In this document: one piece after another, positions 16,133 through 24,780 of the stretch | Numbering within the stretch: the first letter of the stretch is position 1 | How the letters are laid out: each line of letters opens with the position of its first letter | From: a bacterium | Lineage (GTDB): Bacteria > Actinomycetota > Acidimicrobiia > Spongiisociales > ZC4RG35 | DNA length: 38,757 nucleotides | NCBI GenBank assembly: GCA_024641285.1 | Contig: JAHEDH010000014.1 | Location: 1-38,757 of the forward strand | Direction of reading: 5' to 3' | Translations under genes and position numbers: made by a program | Notes under the pieces: model-generated | The model's database searches: none | What the model was told of the DNA's origin: nothing | The model's input: the letters and a program-made list of their open reading frames with translations, nothing else

Positions 16133-17200
16133 TCAGAGGACCTCGGACATCTGGACGGCCCGGCCTTCGCTGATGCTCTTGTGGGCAGCGACACCCATCG
16201 CCACGCTCAGCAGGCCGTCGCTGAGATCGACCGAGGGGGCAGAGCCGCTGCGGCATGCCGCGATGAAGTCGAGGTGCTCGAGATAGCTGGAACCGTGATG
16301 GTGCCCCTGGAACTTGATCCTCGGGTCGGAGACATGGTGCTGCTCCGCATTCCCGATGTAGTGCTCGCCCCGACGGCCGATCCGGAGGAGCATCTCGGGG
16401 ATGAACGCCTCGACCTTCCCCTTGTCACCGACGGCGACGATCTCCTCTTGGTTGTACGTGGCCTCGGCGAACATCGAGAGGTCCAAGAGCGATCGCGCTC
16501 CATTCGCGAAATCCACGATCACGTAGGCATTGTCGAGGATGTCGGGGGTCTGCCCGTCGTACACCTCGTCGAGATGATTGACATCCTGGGCTCCCGACGC
16601 CATGACCCGCACCGGATCGGACCCGACGATCTGATTCATCAGATCGAAGAAGTGACAGCATTTCTCCACGAGAGTCCCACCGGAGTTGCGGTTGAACCGA
16701 TTCCAGTTGTCGACTTTGGGGAGGAACGGGAAGCGATGCTCGCGGATCGCCAGCATCTTGAGATCGCCCACCGTTCCCTTGCGAACCTCGTCGATGAGCC
16801 GCGCCACGGGAGGCATGTAGCGATACTCGAGCCCGACCCACGTGATGGCGTTGCGCTTGGCGGCCCGTTCGATGGTGAAGCGGCAGTCTGCGACGGTGGT
16901 GCACAGCGGTTTCTCGACCAGCACGTGAAGGTCGGTTGCGAGCACGTCGGCGAGCACGTCGACATGGGTGTGGTTCGGCGTCACGATCACGACCGCGTCC
17001 ACGAGACCCGACTCGAGCATGTCCCGGTAGTCCGCGAATCCTGCTGCGTCCGCGGTGATCGCCGCGGCGTTCGCGCGAGACGGCTCGTACGGGTCGGCAT
17101 AGGCCGTCACCGAGGCTCCGTCGATGTGATTGATGTTCATGATGTGCTCGACACCCATCATCCCGGTACCGATCACGCCATAGCGAAACTGCTGGTTCAT
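16133..17200 (-). CDS. Gfo/Idh/MocA family oxidoreductase
   Basis: This 355-residue NAD(P)-dependent dehydrogenase begins with a Rossmann motif YGVIGTGMMGVEH, has the VIVTPNHTHVDVL segment, and the family's EKPLCTT motif (Lys of EKP is catalytic) near residue 95. The C-terminal part is the GFO_IDH_MocA_C sheet domain, with a possible catalytic pair in EKCCHFFDLMNQI. Members oxidise sugars, inositols or related polyols. The ATG at 17200 is chosen because the Rossmann fold begins directly after it; an upstream start would add a non-matching CPTKQKERW. It is divergent from the aldo/keto reductase gene across 66 bp, and substrate is unknown. Confidence 0.9.
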   Translation of the reverse strand: MNQQFRYGVIGTGMMGVEHIMNINHIDGASVTAYADPYEPSRANAAAITADAAGFADYRDMLESGLVDAVVIVTPNHTHVDVLADVLATDLHVLVEKPLCTTVADCRFTIERAAKRNAITWVGLEYRYMPPVARLIDEVRKGTVGDLKMLAIREHRFPFLPKVDNWNRFNRNSGGTLVEKCCHFFDLMNQIVGSDPVRVMASGAQDVNHLDEVYDGQTPDILDNAYVIVDFANGARSLLDLSMFAEATYNQEEIVAVGDKGKVEAFIPEMLLRIGRRGEHYIGNAEQHHVSDPRIKFQGHHHGSSYLEHLDFIAACRSGSAPSVDLSDGLLSVAMGVAAHKSISEGRAVQMSEVL

Positions 17201-17266
17201 CCACCGCTCTTTCTGCTTTGTCGGACACACTAGGGTCCTTCACGACTCACGCAATCCAAGGAAGAC

Positions 17267-18166
17267 ATGACGCTCGACACCTCCTCTTCCCGCTCGCTCG
17301 GTCCGCTCGAACCGGTCGGCCCGCTGGCGTTCGGGCATTGGCGATTCGTGGGACACGACCTGGCCACTGCGACCGAATTGGTCGAGACGGCGCTCGACCT
17401 CGGCATGAATCTCATCGACACGGCTGATGTCTACGGGCTCGACTGGGGAGGCGACGGGTTCGGTGACGCCGAGAGCCTCCTCGGGTCGGTCCTGGCGGCG
17501 TCTCCCTCGCTCAGGGACCGCATGGTGCTCGCCACCAAGGGCGGCATCATGCCTCCCATCCCCTACGACTCGTCTGCCCGCTACCTGACCGCCGCCCTCG
17601 ACGCCTCGCTTTCCCGGCTTCGAGTCGACCGGGTCGACCTGTACCAGATCCACCGACCCGACATGTTCACGCATCCCGAAGAGCTCGCCGCGACCCTGAG
17701 CCGCTTCGTGGAACAGGGCAAGATCGGCGCAGTGGGTGTCTCGAACTTCACGCCGGCCCAGACAGAGGCGCTCATCTCGTATCTCGGCGATACCGTCGTG
17801 GCGACCCAGCCGCAATTCTCGGTCAGCCACCTCTCGCCGCTCCGGGACGGCACACTCGATCAAGCGATGAGGCTCGACCTCCGCCCGTTGGCGTGGAGCG
17901 CGCTCGGAGGAGGATCGCTCGCGACCGGACATGGCGTCCGAACGGAGTTGATGCTCGAACTCGATGCGCTGGCCGCCAGGGAATCGGTCGATCGCACCGC
18001 CATTGCGCTTGCATTCGTCCTCGCCCACCCGTCACGCCCCGTTGCGATCGTGGGCTCGCAGAAACCGGAGCGACTGCGCTCTGCGACTGCGGCGCTCGAC
18101 GTCTCGCTGACGAGGGATGACCTGTACACCTTGATCGAAGCCTCGGAAGGAGAGCCCCTCCCATGA
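17267..18166 (+). CDS. Aldo/keto reductase
   Basis: This 299-residue protein has the (beta/alpha)8 aldo/keto reductase tetrad: Asp and Tyr in NLIDTADVYG (about residues 46-55), Lys in LATKGG (about 90), and His in LYQIHRPD (about 127). It reduces a carbonyl or oxidises an alcohol with NADPH in the cytoplasm. The ATG at 17267 has AAGGAAG upstream at good spacing. Its stop overlaps the ATG of the LLM flavin oxidoreductase (ATGA), so these two are a coupled pair. The Gfo/Idh/MocA gene is divergent from it, and a shared role in oxidation of a sugar-like compound is possible. Confidence 0.92.
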   Translation: MTLDTSSSRSLGPLEPVGPLAFGHWRFVGHDLATATELVETALDLGMNLIDTADVYGLDWGGDGFGDAESLLGSVLAASPSLRDRMVLATKGGIMPPIPYDSSARYLTAALDASLSRLRVDRVDLYQIHRPDMFTHPEELAATLSRFVEQGKIGAVGVSNFTPAQTEALISYLGDTVVATQPQFSVSHLSPLRDGTLDQAMRLDLRPLAWSALGGGSLATGHGVRTELMLELDALAARESVDRTAIALAFVLAHPSRPVAIVGSQKPERLRSATAALDVSLTRDDLYTLIEASEGEPLP

Positions 18167-19230
18167 CCATCGAAATCTCCTGGTTCGGCGCACTGTGCGA
18201 CGACGACTATGAATTCCTCGGCGTGCCGGACCCGGCACTCCGAAGCTCCTGGCCTCACTGCCGCGACATCGTGCAGACTGCCGACCGGCTCGGATTCGAC
18301 AACATCCTGCTCCCGAGCGGTTACTCGCTCGGGATCGACACGGTCGCCTTCGCAAGCGCCATCGCCGTAAACGTCGAACAGATCCAACTCCTCGTGGCCG
18401 TTCGGATGGGCGAGATGTGGGTTCCACAGCTCGCCCGGCAACTCGCAACGATCGATCAGATGCTCGACGGCCGGTTGACGATCAACATCATCTCCTCGGA
18501 CATCCCCGGGGAGAGCCTCGACTCTGCACCCCGGTACCAGCGGACGATCGAGTGGATGCAGGCGCTCCGCGCCCTCCTCAACAACGAGAGACTCGAGATC
18601 AACGGCGGGTTCCTCGACCTGGACCTCGAGCCGCCTCGGATCTCGACGGTGTCCGGCACCTGCCCGCCGATGTACTTCGGAGGCTTCTCCGAAGCTGCCA
18701 AAGACGTCGCGGCACGTGAGGCCGACGTGTTCCTCACGTGGCCCGACACGGTGGCTTCGGTCGCTGCGACCGCTGCAGAGATGACCGAACGCGCCGCCGG
18801 GTACGACCGCACCCTGGCGATCGGGCTCCGTAGCCACGTCATCGTCCGCGAAACCGAGCAGGAGGCGCGAGCGGCAGCCGACCGCCTCATCTCCAAGCTC
18901 GACGCCGAGACCGGCGCCGCCATTCGCGGCAAGTCGCTCGACTCCGCCTCGGTGGGTGTCCAGCGTCAGGCCGCCCTCCGGGAAGGCGCATCCGAGGACG
19001 GCTACGCCGAGCCGAATCTCTGGACGGGGATCGGCAAGGCACGATCGGGGGCGGGAGCCGCCATCGTGGGAGATCCGGACCAGGTCGTCGCCAAGATCGA
19101 GGCTTACCAGGACGCAGGGGTGTCGGCATTCATCTTCTCCGGTTACACCCACATCGCAGAGGCCGAGCGGTTCGCCGAGATGGTGCTCCCCCGGCTCGAC
19201 CACGGCAGATTGAGGGATCAGCTCAGCTAG
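18163..19230 (+). CDS. LLM class flavin-dependent oxidoreductase (SsuD-like monooxygenase)
   Basis: This 355-residue luciferase-like TIM-barrel protein shows ISWFGALCD at the start, LGFDNILLPSGYSLGIDT, RMGEMWVPQLARQLATIDQMLDGRLTINIISSD, and a C-terminal GDPDQVVAKIEAYQDAGVSAFIFSGY. The order and spacing resemble alkanesulfonate monooxygenase SsuD, which uses FMNH2 and O2 to release sulfite from alkanesulfonates. No SsuE reductase or sulfonate transporter is adjacent, so other substrates are possible. It is coupled to the aldo/keto reductase by an ATGA overlap and ends just before the heptamer-repeat spacer. Confidence 0.9.
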   Translation: MTIEISWFGALCDDDYEFLGVPDPALRSSWPHCRDIVQTADRLGFDNILLPSGYSLGIDTVAFASAIAVNVEQIQLLVAVRMGEMWVPQLARQLATIDQMLDGRLTINIISSDIPGESLDSAPRYQRTIEWMQALRALLNNERLEINGGFLDLDLEPPRISTVSGTCPPMYFGGFSEAAKDVAAREADVFLTWPDTVASVAATAAEMTERAAGYDRTLAIGLRSHVIVRETEQEARAAADRLISKLDAETGAAIRGKSLDSASVGVQRQAALREGASEDGYAEPNLWTGIGKARSGAGAAIVGDPDQVVAKIEAYQDAGVSAFIFSGYTHIAEAERFAEMVLPRLDHGRLRDQLS

Positions 19231-19240
19231 CCGCCGGCCG

Positions 19241-19275
19241 CTTCACGGTTCACGCTGCACGGAACACGCTGCACG
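19241..19275 (+). repeat. Tandem heptamer repeat, block 2 (NNNCACG x5)
   Basis: Five in-phase 7-bp units are present: CTTCACG, GTTCACG, CTGCACG, GAACACG, CTGCACG. It starts 10 bp after the LLM oxidoreductase stop. It shares unit length and the CACG core with block 1 at 5811-5845. Confidence 0.7.
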
Positions 19276-19426
19276 CCACGTTCTGCATCCAATAGCTGAA
19301 ATGCTCCCGGTGACAGGCCACGTTCTCGTGCTGTGCGGAGTCGCGTGGAACTCGATTCCAGTCGAGAGAGCCTCTACGAGCAGCGAAGTCGCCCGGAGGT
19401 GATCGACTCGAGCCAGTCCGCTCATG

Positions 19427-19474
19427 CGCCTCACGCCCCCATGCCGATGGCGGCGTGAAGCGTGAGGCGTGAAG
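19427..19474. repeat. Heptamer repeat block 3 with 10-bp hairpin
   Basis: Units CGTGAAG, CGTGAGG and CGTGAAG lie at 19454-19474, which on the minus strand read CTTCACG, CCTCACG, CTTCACG. In addition CGCCTCACGC (19427-19436) pairs perfectly with GCGTGAGGCG (19460-19469), a 10-bp stem with a 23-nt loop. No T-run follows. Confidence 0.65.
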
Positions 19475-19481
19475 CGGAGAA

Positions 19482-20465
19482 TCAGCCCTTGACGGAGCCT
19501 GCCAGGACGCCGCGGACGAAGTAACGCTGAAGCGCGAAGAAGACCGTGATCGGGAAGATGGTGGCGATGAACGCCGCCGCACTCAACAGGTGTTCGAACT
19601 GCCCGAAGCGGCCTGCCACGTTCGCCAGGGCCACCGTGATCGGAAGGCTGTCGCCGGTCGAACTGATCATCGTCAGAGCGATCAGGTAGTCGTTCCAGGT
19701 CCAGAGGAACTGGAAGATCGCAAAGGCCGCCAGCACGGGCGTCGACAGGGGCAGGACCAGTTTGTAGAAGATCTTGAAGTGGTCCGCGCCGTCGATGAAC
19801 GCCGACTCGAACACGTCCTTCGGCAGCTCCGAGATGTAGTTGTGCAATAGGAAGATGGCGAACGGCAGCGCGAAGCCCGTATGGGTCAGCCAGACGGCCA
19901 CCGGTTGCCCGACGAGATCGAGATCGGGAAAGAACCGGATTGTCTTGTCGATGAACGGGATGCCCAGCGTCCACCCGTTTCCATAGAGGCGCAGCAGTGG
20001 GATCAGCGAGGTCTGGAGGGGGATGGCCAACAGCGAGACCGTGCCGATGAACAGCCACTTCCGGCCCTTGAAGTCGATCCAGGCGAATGCGTAGGCGGCG
20101 AACGCAGCGAGGGCGATCGGGATGATCGTCGCGGGAATGACGATGGCGAAGCTGTTCAACAGGTTGTCGATCAGACCGTTTCCGGTGATGAGGACCTCGT
20201 TGTAGTTGGCCAGGGATGGCGATCCGTAGCCGTTCGACGAGTCCGAGAAGATCTGCCAGAACGGTGAATTGCGTTGGGCGTCGCGCGTCCGGAACGAGTT
20301 GATGAACAGCCCCAACGTCGGGATCGACCACAGCACGACCATGATCCACAGAAGGCCGGTCGGGATGTTCGACAGGAACGAGTGGATCCGGTCGCCCACC
20401 CCGCGTGAGGAGTCGGGTGTGAGGTCGCTGTCCGACCTCAGCTGTACGTCACGTGCTGTCGTCAT
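19482..20465 (-). CDS. Carbohydrate ABC transporter permease, MalG/AglG type
   Basis: This 327-residue inner-membrane protein has about six helices and the binding-protein-dependent permease motif ESAFIDGADHFKIFYKLVLPLS (EAA loop, contacts the ATPase) near residue 218-240. The overall pattern and the GLFINSFR start of the periplasmic part fit the MalG-like half of disaccharide/alpha-glucoside importers. Its ATG shares one base with the stop of the MalF-like gene (TGATG). It is the last gene of the importer and no ATPase gene follows, so a shared MsiK-like ATPase encoded elsewhere is likely. Confidence 0.92.
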   Translation of the reverse strand: MTTARDVQLRSDSDLTPDSSRGVGDRIHSFLSNIPTGLLWIMVVLWSIPTLGLFINSFRTRDAQRNSPFWQIFSDSSNGYGSPSLANYNEVLITGNGLIDNLLNSFAIVIPATIIPIALAAFAAYAFAWIDFKGRKWLFIGTVSLLAIPLQTSLIPLLRLYGNGWTLGIPFIDKTIRFFPDLDLVGQPVAVWLTHTGFALPFAIFLLHNYISELPKDVFESAFIDGADHFKIFYKLVLPLSTPVLAAFAIFQFLWTWNDYLIALTMISSTGDSLPITVALANVAGRFGQFEHLLSAAAFIATIFPITVFFALQRYFVRGVLAGSVKG

Positions 20466-22393
20466 CAGGCTGCCTCCGCGTCACGTCGAATATTGATGAT
20501 CATCACCGGCAGGACCAGGAAGAACAGCACCATGGCGACTGCCGCGCCGAGACCCCGGTTGAAGTTCGTGAAGGCCTGCTGGAACATCTCGTTGGCCAAC
20601 ACGTTCGTTTCGAACTGGCCCGCCGTCATGACCTTGGGAATGTCGAACACCTTCATGACCAGCACGATCAGCGTCGTCGTGACGACTCCGATCGTGCTCG
20701 AAACCTGGGGGATGATCACTCTCCAGAAGGTCTCCGATTCCGTCGCGCCATCCACCTTGGACGCCTCGATCAGCTCGGTCGGGACGCCCTTGATGGCAGC
20801 GGAGAGCACGACCATGGCGAACCCGGTCTGGATCCAGATCAGAACCACCATCAGCCAGAAGTTGTTCCACGGGCGGGTCTCGAGGAAGAAGTAGGGCTCG
20901 GCCACGAAATCGCCGGCTTCGTTCAGCGACCCTCCGCCGACCCCGGTGAACATGCCAACCACCAGCAGCGCGAAGAGCGCTGCGACCATACCGGACATCC
21001 ACATGGCACCCGGCTCGTCGTCTGCTCGGGCACGCAGGGAGACGAACAGCGCGAACCCGATGATGGTGCCGAGGACGACGATCATCGCCCAGAACAAACC
21101 GTTCCTGGTTGCGGTCGCCTCCCCGAGTGCGACCCAGACCGTGTTGATGACGCCGGTCTGGGGAACGCTCGGCGGTCGGGCCAGGTACATGAACCGCCAG
21201 ATGATTCCCGCCCCGATGAAGCTGATCGCCATCGGCATGAAGATCAGGGACTTGGCGACCCGCTCACCCTTCGAGCGGTCCGAGAGGACTGCGACGGCGA
21301 GTCCGAGCGACGTGGCGATCGACGTGACGGCTGCTACCCACCAGACGTTGTTCCAGAACGTTCCCCGAAGGGTCGTGAAGATACCGAAGGCGATTGCGGT
21401 CGCGCCGATGGCGATGGGCGTGATCGAGCCACCCGTCCAGTCGTAGGGGGCTCCGACCTCACGGCCCTTCCGACGCGCGACGAACCATCCCAAAACGAAG
21501 GCCAGAACGCCGAAGATGGTCAGTCGACTGGTGAAGATGCCGCCGATGTTGTCGATGTTGAAGATCTGGGGATTCGTGAAGATGTTGCCGTAGTTCTCAC
21601 CGCCGATGAACTTCTCGCCTCGGGCGTCCTGGAAGCTGAGCAGGAAGGTCCCGATCGTCGGAACGATCAAGGTCATGACGATGAACAGGAGCGCGGGACC
21701 GAGGAAGATGACAGCACGCGAGCGGTTCTGGAGACGGTCTCGCTGGTTCTTGTCCAGGTTCGGGGTCAGACCGAACCGGAGACCGAGTGCCAGGCCGGCG
21801 AGCGCAAAGCCCAAACCGGCTTCGAGCCTCGTCCCGGAGCCGATCGTCCCGAGCCCCCACGAACCGACGAGCCATCCGAGGCCGGCACCGGTCACGGCCG
21901 GGGGGAGCAGATCGGACGTCGTGATGCCGCTGTTCCGCGCACGCTTGATCCCGGCGAAGACCACCGCACCGATGATCGGCCAGATGATCACATCGAGCGT
22001 CGACGGGGCCAAGAAGGCTTCCGATGTCACGAAGGCTCCGTACGAGCCGGCGACGACCAGCCCTCCGACTCCGCCGATCAACATGCGCCTCGTCCGGTCG
22101 TCGGTCCCGTTGAGCAGGAAGCCGACCAGTCCAGCCAGGACGACATACAGGGGTACGAGCAGCCAGGTGAGATCTGTCGCGTCCGCCGCAGAGCTCGTCT
22201 TCCACGCGATCACGCGGTTGCCGAGGAGAATGGTGGTCACGACTCCGCCGATCACGCCACCGGTGACGGCCCCGAACCATTTCCAGTTCTTGCCTGCCTG
22301 GTCGAACCACTTGTTGGCGCCGATGAAGATGATGGCCGAGCCGACGATCGCAACGGTGACACCGATGACGGTTCCGATGATTCTCTCTTCCAT
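20465..22393 (-). CDS. Carbohydrate ABC transporter permease, MalF/AglF type, with extra N-terminal membrane domain
   Basis: The last about 450 residues form a MalF-like permease with the EAA loop LIEASKVDGATESETFWRVIIPQ near residue 550. The protein is 642 residues long against about 300 for most sugar permeases of this class. The surplus is an N-terminal block of about 210 residues with five or six hydrophobic segments, plus insertions within the permease (e.g. ARADDEPGAMWMSG) holding further helices. The ATG at 22393 has GGGAGGTGA 9 nt upstream. It follows the binding-protein gene after a strong terminator, so it should be expressed at a lower level. Confidence 0.88.
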   Translation of the reverse strand: MEERIIGTVIGVTVAIVGSAIIFIGANKWFDQAGKNWKWFGAVTGGVIGGVVTTILLGNRVIAWKTSSAADATDLTWLLVPLYVVLAGLVGFLLNGTDDRTRRMLIGGVGGLVVAGSYGAFVTSEAFLAPSTLDVIIWPIIGAVVFAGIKRARNSGITTSDLLPPAVTGAGLGWLVGSWGLGTIGSGTRLEAGLGFALAGLALGLRFGLTPNLDKNQRDRLQNRSRAVIFLGPALLFIVMTLIVPTIGTFLLSFQDARGEKFIGGENYGNIFTNPQIFNIDNIGGIFTSRLTIFGVLAFVLGWFVARRKGREVGAPYDWTGGSITPIAIGATAIAFGIFTTLRGTFWNNVWWVAAVTSIATSLGLAVAVLSDRSKGERVAKSLIFMPMAISFIGAGIIWRFMYLARPPSVPQTGVINTVWVALGEATATRNGLFWAMIVVLGTIIGFALFVSLRARADDEPGAMWMSGMVAALFALLVVGMFTGVGGGSLNEAGDFVAEPYFFLETRPWNNFWLMVVLIWIQTGFAMVVLSAAIKGVPTELIEASKVDGATESETFWRVIIPQVSSTIGVVTTTLIVLVMKVFDIPKVMTAGQFETNVLANEMFQQAFTNFNRGLGAAVAMVLFFLVLPVMIINIRRDAEAA

Positions 22394-22463
22394 GAGCTCG
22401 CGCTCACCTCCCGTTCAGTCCACGCAGATGCGATCACAGCGACCGAAGTGCCCACCAAAAAGC

Positions 22464-22495
22464 CGATGGGCACCGGATCGCTCCGGTGCCCATCG
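22464..22495 (-). terminator. Intrinsic terminator after the sugar-binding lipoprotein gene
   Basis: CGATGGGCACCGGA and TCCGGTGCCCATCG form a perfect 14-bp stem with a 4-nt loop, followed on the minus strand by GCTTTTTGG. It lies 43 bp after the lipoprotein stop and 70 bp before the permease ATG. Such a site usually lets the binding protein be made in excess over the permeases. Confidence 0.85.
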
Positions 22496-22501
22496 TAAGT
22501 T

Positions 22502-22520
22502 CGACGAACGGAGTTCGTCG
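22502..22520. repeat. Small hairpin CGACGAAC/GTTCGTCG
   Basis: An 8-bp perfect dyad with a GGA loop between the lipoprotein stop and the terminator. It may protect the lipoprotein mRNA 3' end or be a second pause site. Confidence 0.5.
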
Positions 22521-22537
22521 CTATCAGCGAGGATTTC

Positions 22538-23914
22538 TCAGCTCGTGGGCCAAGACTCCTCGACGAAGTCGGTTGCCTCTTGCGGCGTCAGCGATCCGGT
22601 CACGAGATCGGTTGCTGCGGTCCAGAACGAACCCGAGCCGACTGCGGCCGGCATGAGGTCGGATGCGTCGAAACGCACGACCGATGCCGAGCTGAGGATC
22701 TCGACCAGACCCGCCTCGAAGGGCGAGTACAGACCGAGGTCCTGGCCGCCAACGGCGCTCAGGAAACCGCCACCCTGCGCGGCGATACGCGCATTGGCGT
22801 ATTCGGCCGAGCCGAGGTAGTCCATGACGGCCCAGACCTCGGGAGCATCACGGAAGGCGGTCGCCAGGGTGCCTGCACCGAGAACCGGCTTGGAGTCCGC
22901 CGAGTTCGACGGGAAGTAGAACGCGTTGATCTCGCCCTCAGGGCCGAGAGTGGTGCCCTCGGGCAGGAATGCCGCGAAGAACGACGCCTGGCGATGCATC
23001 TCACACTGACCGTCGACGAGCGGCGTTCCGTTGTCGCCGAAGAACGTCGAGGCGATCGAACCACCGGCAGCGAACACGGCACCCGGCGTGTTCCACAGAT
23101 CGGCGATCTGGCCGAAGATGGAGGTGGTCGTCTCGTTGTTGAACGGAACTTCATGAGCAACCCACTGATCGTAGAACTCAGGGGTGGCCTGGCGAAGGGT
23201 CAGATCCTCGACCCAGTCGGTGAAGGGCCAGCCGGTGGCAGGCCCCGACTCGATGCCCACACAGAGCGGCGTACGGCCGTCGGCGATCATCGTGTCCACG
23301 AGTGCGAGGAAGTCGTCGTAGGTCTCGGGGATGTCGTAGCCGGCCTCGGCGAAGCGCGACGGTGAGTACCACACGAGCGACTTCAGGTCGGTCTTCGTCG
23401 GGATGGCGACCTGCACACCGTCGACGTTGCCGAACGAGGTCCACGCCTCCGGCCAGTTGGCCGTCACGTTGGCGTTCACATCGTCGGGAAGCGGAAGGAT
23501 GTCACCCGTGCGGGCGAAATCGGCGACCTTGCCCGGCTGCGGGAAGATGGCGATGTCCGGTGGGTTGCCACCGTCGATCTGGATGTTGATCTGATCCGAG
23601 AAGTCGCCGGCGCCGACATAGGTGATGTCGATTCCGGTTTCGGCGGCAAACGGATCGAGCGCGGCCTGGATGGCCTCACCCTCGGCTGCCGACTCGGGAC
23701 CGAAGACGTTCACAGACGTACCAGAGAGATCGGTGTCGTCGGCCATGGCCTCGGTGGTCTCGGTGGGTGCGTCGGTCTCTTCGGTCATTGCTTCGGTGGT
23801 CGTCGTATCGTCGCCAGCAGCGGTGGTTTCAGTGGTTCCACTGTCTCCCGAGCAGGCGGCGAGGACGAGCATCAGCGCTGTCAGCAAGGCGACGAGCCTC
23901 GTGTGCTTCAGCAT
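22538..23914 (-). CDS. Carbohydrate ABC transporter substrate-binding lipoprotein
   Basis: This 458-residue protein has a lipoprotein signal peptide (hydrophobic core to LVLAACS, lipidated Cys21), then a Thr/Glu/Met/Asp-rich tether of about 40 residues, then a periplasmic-binding fold of the extracellular solute-binding family 1 type (VNVFGPESAAEGEAIQAALDPFAAETGIDI, QPGKVADFARTGDILPL, WYSPSRFAEAGYDIPETYDDFLALVD). It resembles AglE/alpha-glucoside binding proteins. It captures a sugar outside the membrane and delivers it to the two permeases downstream. GGGAGG lies 8 nt before the ATG. The exact sugar cannot be told. Confidence 0.93.
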   Translation of the reverse strand: MLKHTRLVALLTALMLVLAACSGDSGTTETTAAGDDTTTTEAMTEETDAPTETTEAMADDTDLSGTSVNVFGPESAAEGEAIQAALDPFAAETGIDITYVGAGDFSDQINIQIDGGNPPDIAIFPQPGKVADFARTGDILPLPDDVNANVTANWPEAWTSFGNVDGVQVAIPTKTDLKSLVWYSPSRFAEAGYDIPETYDDFLALVDTMIADGRTPLCVGIESGPATGWPFTDWVEDLTLRQATPEFYDQWVAHEVPFNNETTTSIFGQIADLWNTPGAVFAAGGSIASTFFGDNGTPLVDGQCEMHRQASFFAAFLPEGTTLGPEGEINAFYFPSNSADSKPVLGAGTLATAFRDAPEVWAVMDYLGSAEYANARIAAQGGGFLSAVGGQDLGLYSPFEAGLVEILSSASVVRFDASDLMPAAVGSGSFWTAATDLVTGSLTPQEATDFVEESWPTS

Positions 23915-23927
23915 CGATTGTTCCTCC

Positions 23928-23947
23928 CGTTGGGTTCAGTTCCAACG
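23928..23947 (-). promoter_or_regulatory. Leader inverted repeat CGTTGG/CCAACG before the binding-protein gene
   Basis: A 6-bp dyad with an 8-nt spacer lies directly 5' of the GGGAGG ribosome site. It could be an operator or an RNA hairpin that limits ribosome access. No local LacI-type repressor gene is seen. Confidence 0.35.
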
Positions 23948-24147
23948 ATCCATATGATCTGGACCGCGTAGCGCCCACGCCGATGAGGAGTGGGGCCGCG
24001 CGTCATCTTAGGTGTCGGCCGAAACCAAGTCGAAACATCCCGATACGAATACCGCATGGCTGAATCCGAGGTGCTCGCTCATCACACGAGACGCGGCGGG
24101 CGCAGAACGAGAAGCCAAGCGCCGAGAGTCAAGAGCCGGCAGCCAGG

Positions 24148-24780
24148 TCAATACCAGATGTGGGGACCGGGACCGGGTGCGGGGACACGGGCGGCGAGAC
24201 CGGCGGCGATCCGGTCGGCGACATGGGCGCACACGGCGGCGTCGAGGGCATCGTCGGGATGCAGGTTCCCCTCGATGACCGGCAGGTCGATGCCGACGGA
24301 GGTGAGACAGTCGAGGCGCTGCCGCACACCCGACCACGCCTTCTTCGAGTCGAGCGGCGCCCCGCTGATCTGCCGGTATGCCAGTTCGGGGTGGGTCTCG
24401 TGCCAGGTTTCCGTGCGAGCGGCAGCTGCGTCGGCAACCGCACTCCTGAGGTTCCACGACTGCTTCGAGAACGACATCCCGTACGTGCTGCGCGCCGACA
24501 TCCTGGTCGCTTCGGTGTACTCCGCGTCGTACAGATCGGCGGGAAGAGACGAGAAGACCGAGTTGCGACGCGCTCCCAGCATCCGCCGCGCCTCCTCCTC
24601 GGCGGGCCGTCCGATCGCTCCGATCGGCAGGTCGAGCGGGATGTCGATCGCAACGACGCTCGCGGCGATCTCGATGCCGGCGAGCCGAGGCACCACTGCG
24701 GCGCCGTCGAAACGACCCGAGTCGAGATAGACGATCAGCCACGCTCCCCTGGCGATGTCGATCCCGGCGACCCTCGTCAT
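24148..24780 (-). CDS. DUF429 family protein (RNase H-like fold, predicted nuclease)
   Basis: This 210-residue protein starts with TRVAGIDIARGAWLIVYLD, the first acidic strand of an RNase H-like fold, and has AIDIPLDLP (second acidic strand) and the C-terminal DDALDAAVCAHVADRIAAG, with Asp residues placed as in DUF429. Conserved acidic residues suggest a two-metal nuclease, but no DUF429 function is firmly established. The ATG at 24780 overlaps the stop of the small membrane gene (ATGA), which sets the start. It is the third gene after the DNA glycosylase and may share a DNA repair context. Confidence 0.85.
   Translation of the reverse strand: MTRVAGIDIARGAWLIVYLDSGRFDGAAVVPRLAGIEIAASVVAIDIPLDLPIGAIGRPAEEEARRMLGARRNSVFSSLPADLYDAEYTEATRMSARSTYGMSFSKQSWNLRSAVADAAAARTETWHETHPELAYRQISGAPLDSKKAWSGVRQRLDCLTSVGIDLPVIEGNLHPDDALDAAVCAHVADRIAAGLAARVPAPGPGPHIWY

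Larger units (their letters stand above)
19231..19481. other. Convergent intergenic spacer bounded by heptamer repeats in inverse orientation
   Basis: No gene is apparent. The left edge carries heptamer block 2 (19241-19275) and the right edge carries block 3 (19454-19474) on the other strand, so the spacer has a palindromic outline about 235 bp across. It separates convergent genes and may act in bidirectional termination. Confidence 0.5.

Noticed and set aside
20453-22498. Open frame of 681 codons on the plus strand, antisense to the MalF-like permease
   Set aside because: It is composed mainly of Asp, Glu, Arg, His and Gln, as expected for the antisense frame of a high-GC membrane-protein gene, and has no family pattern.
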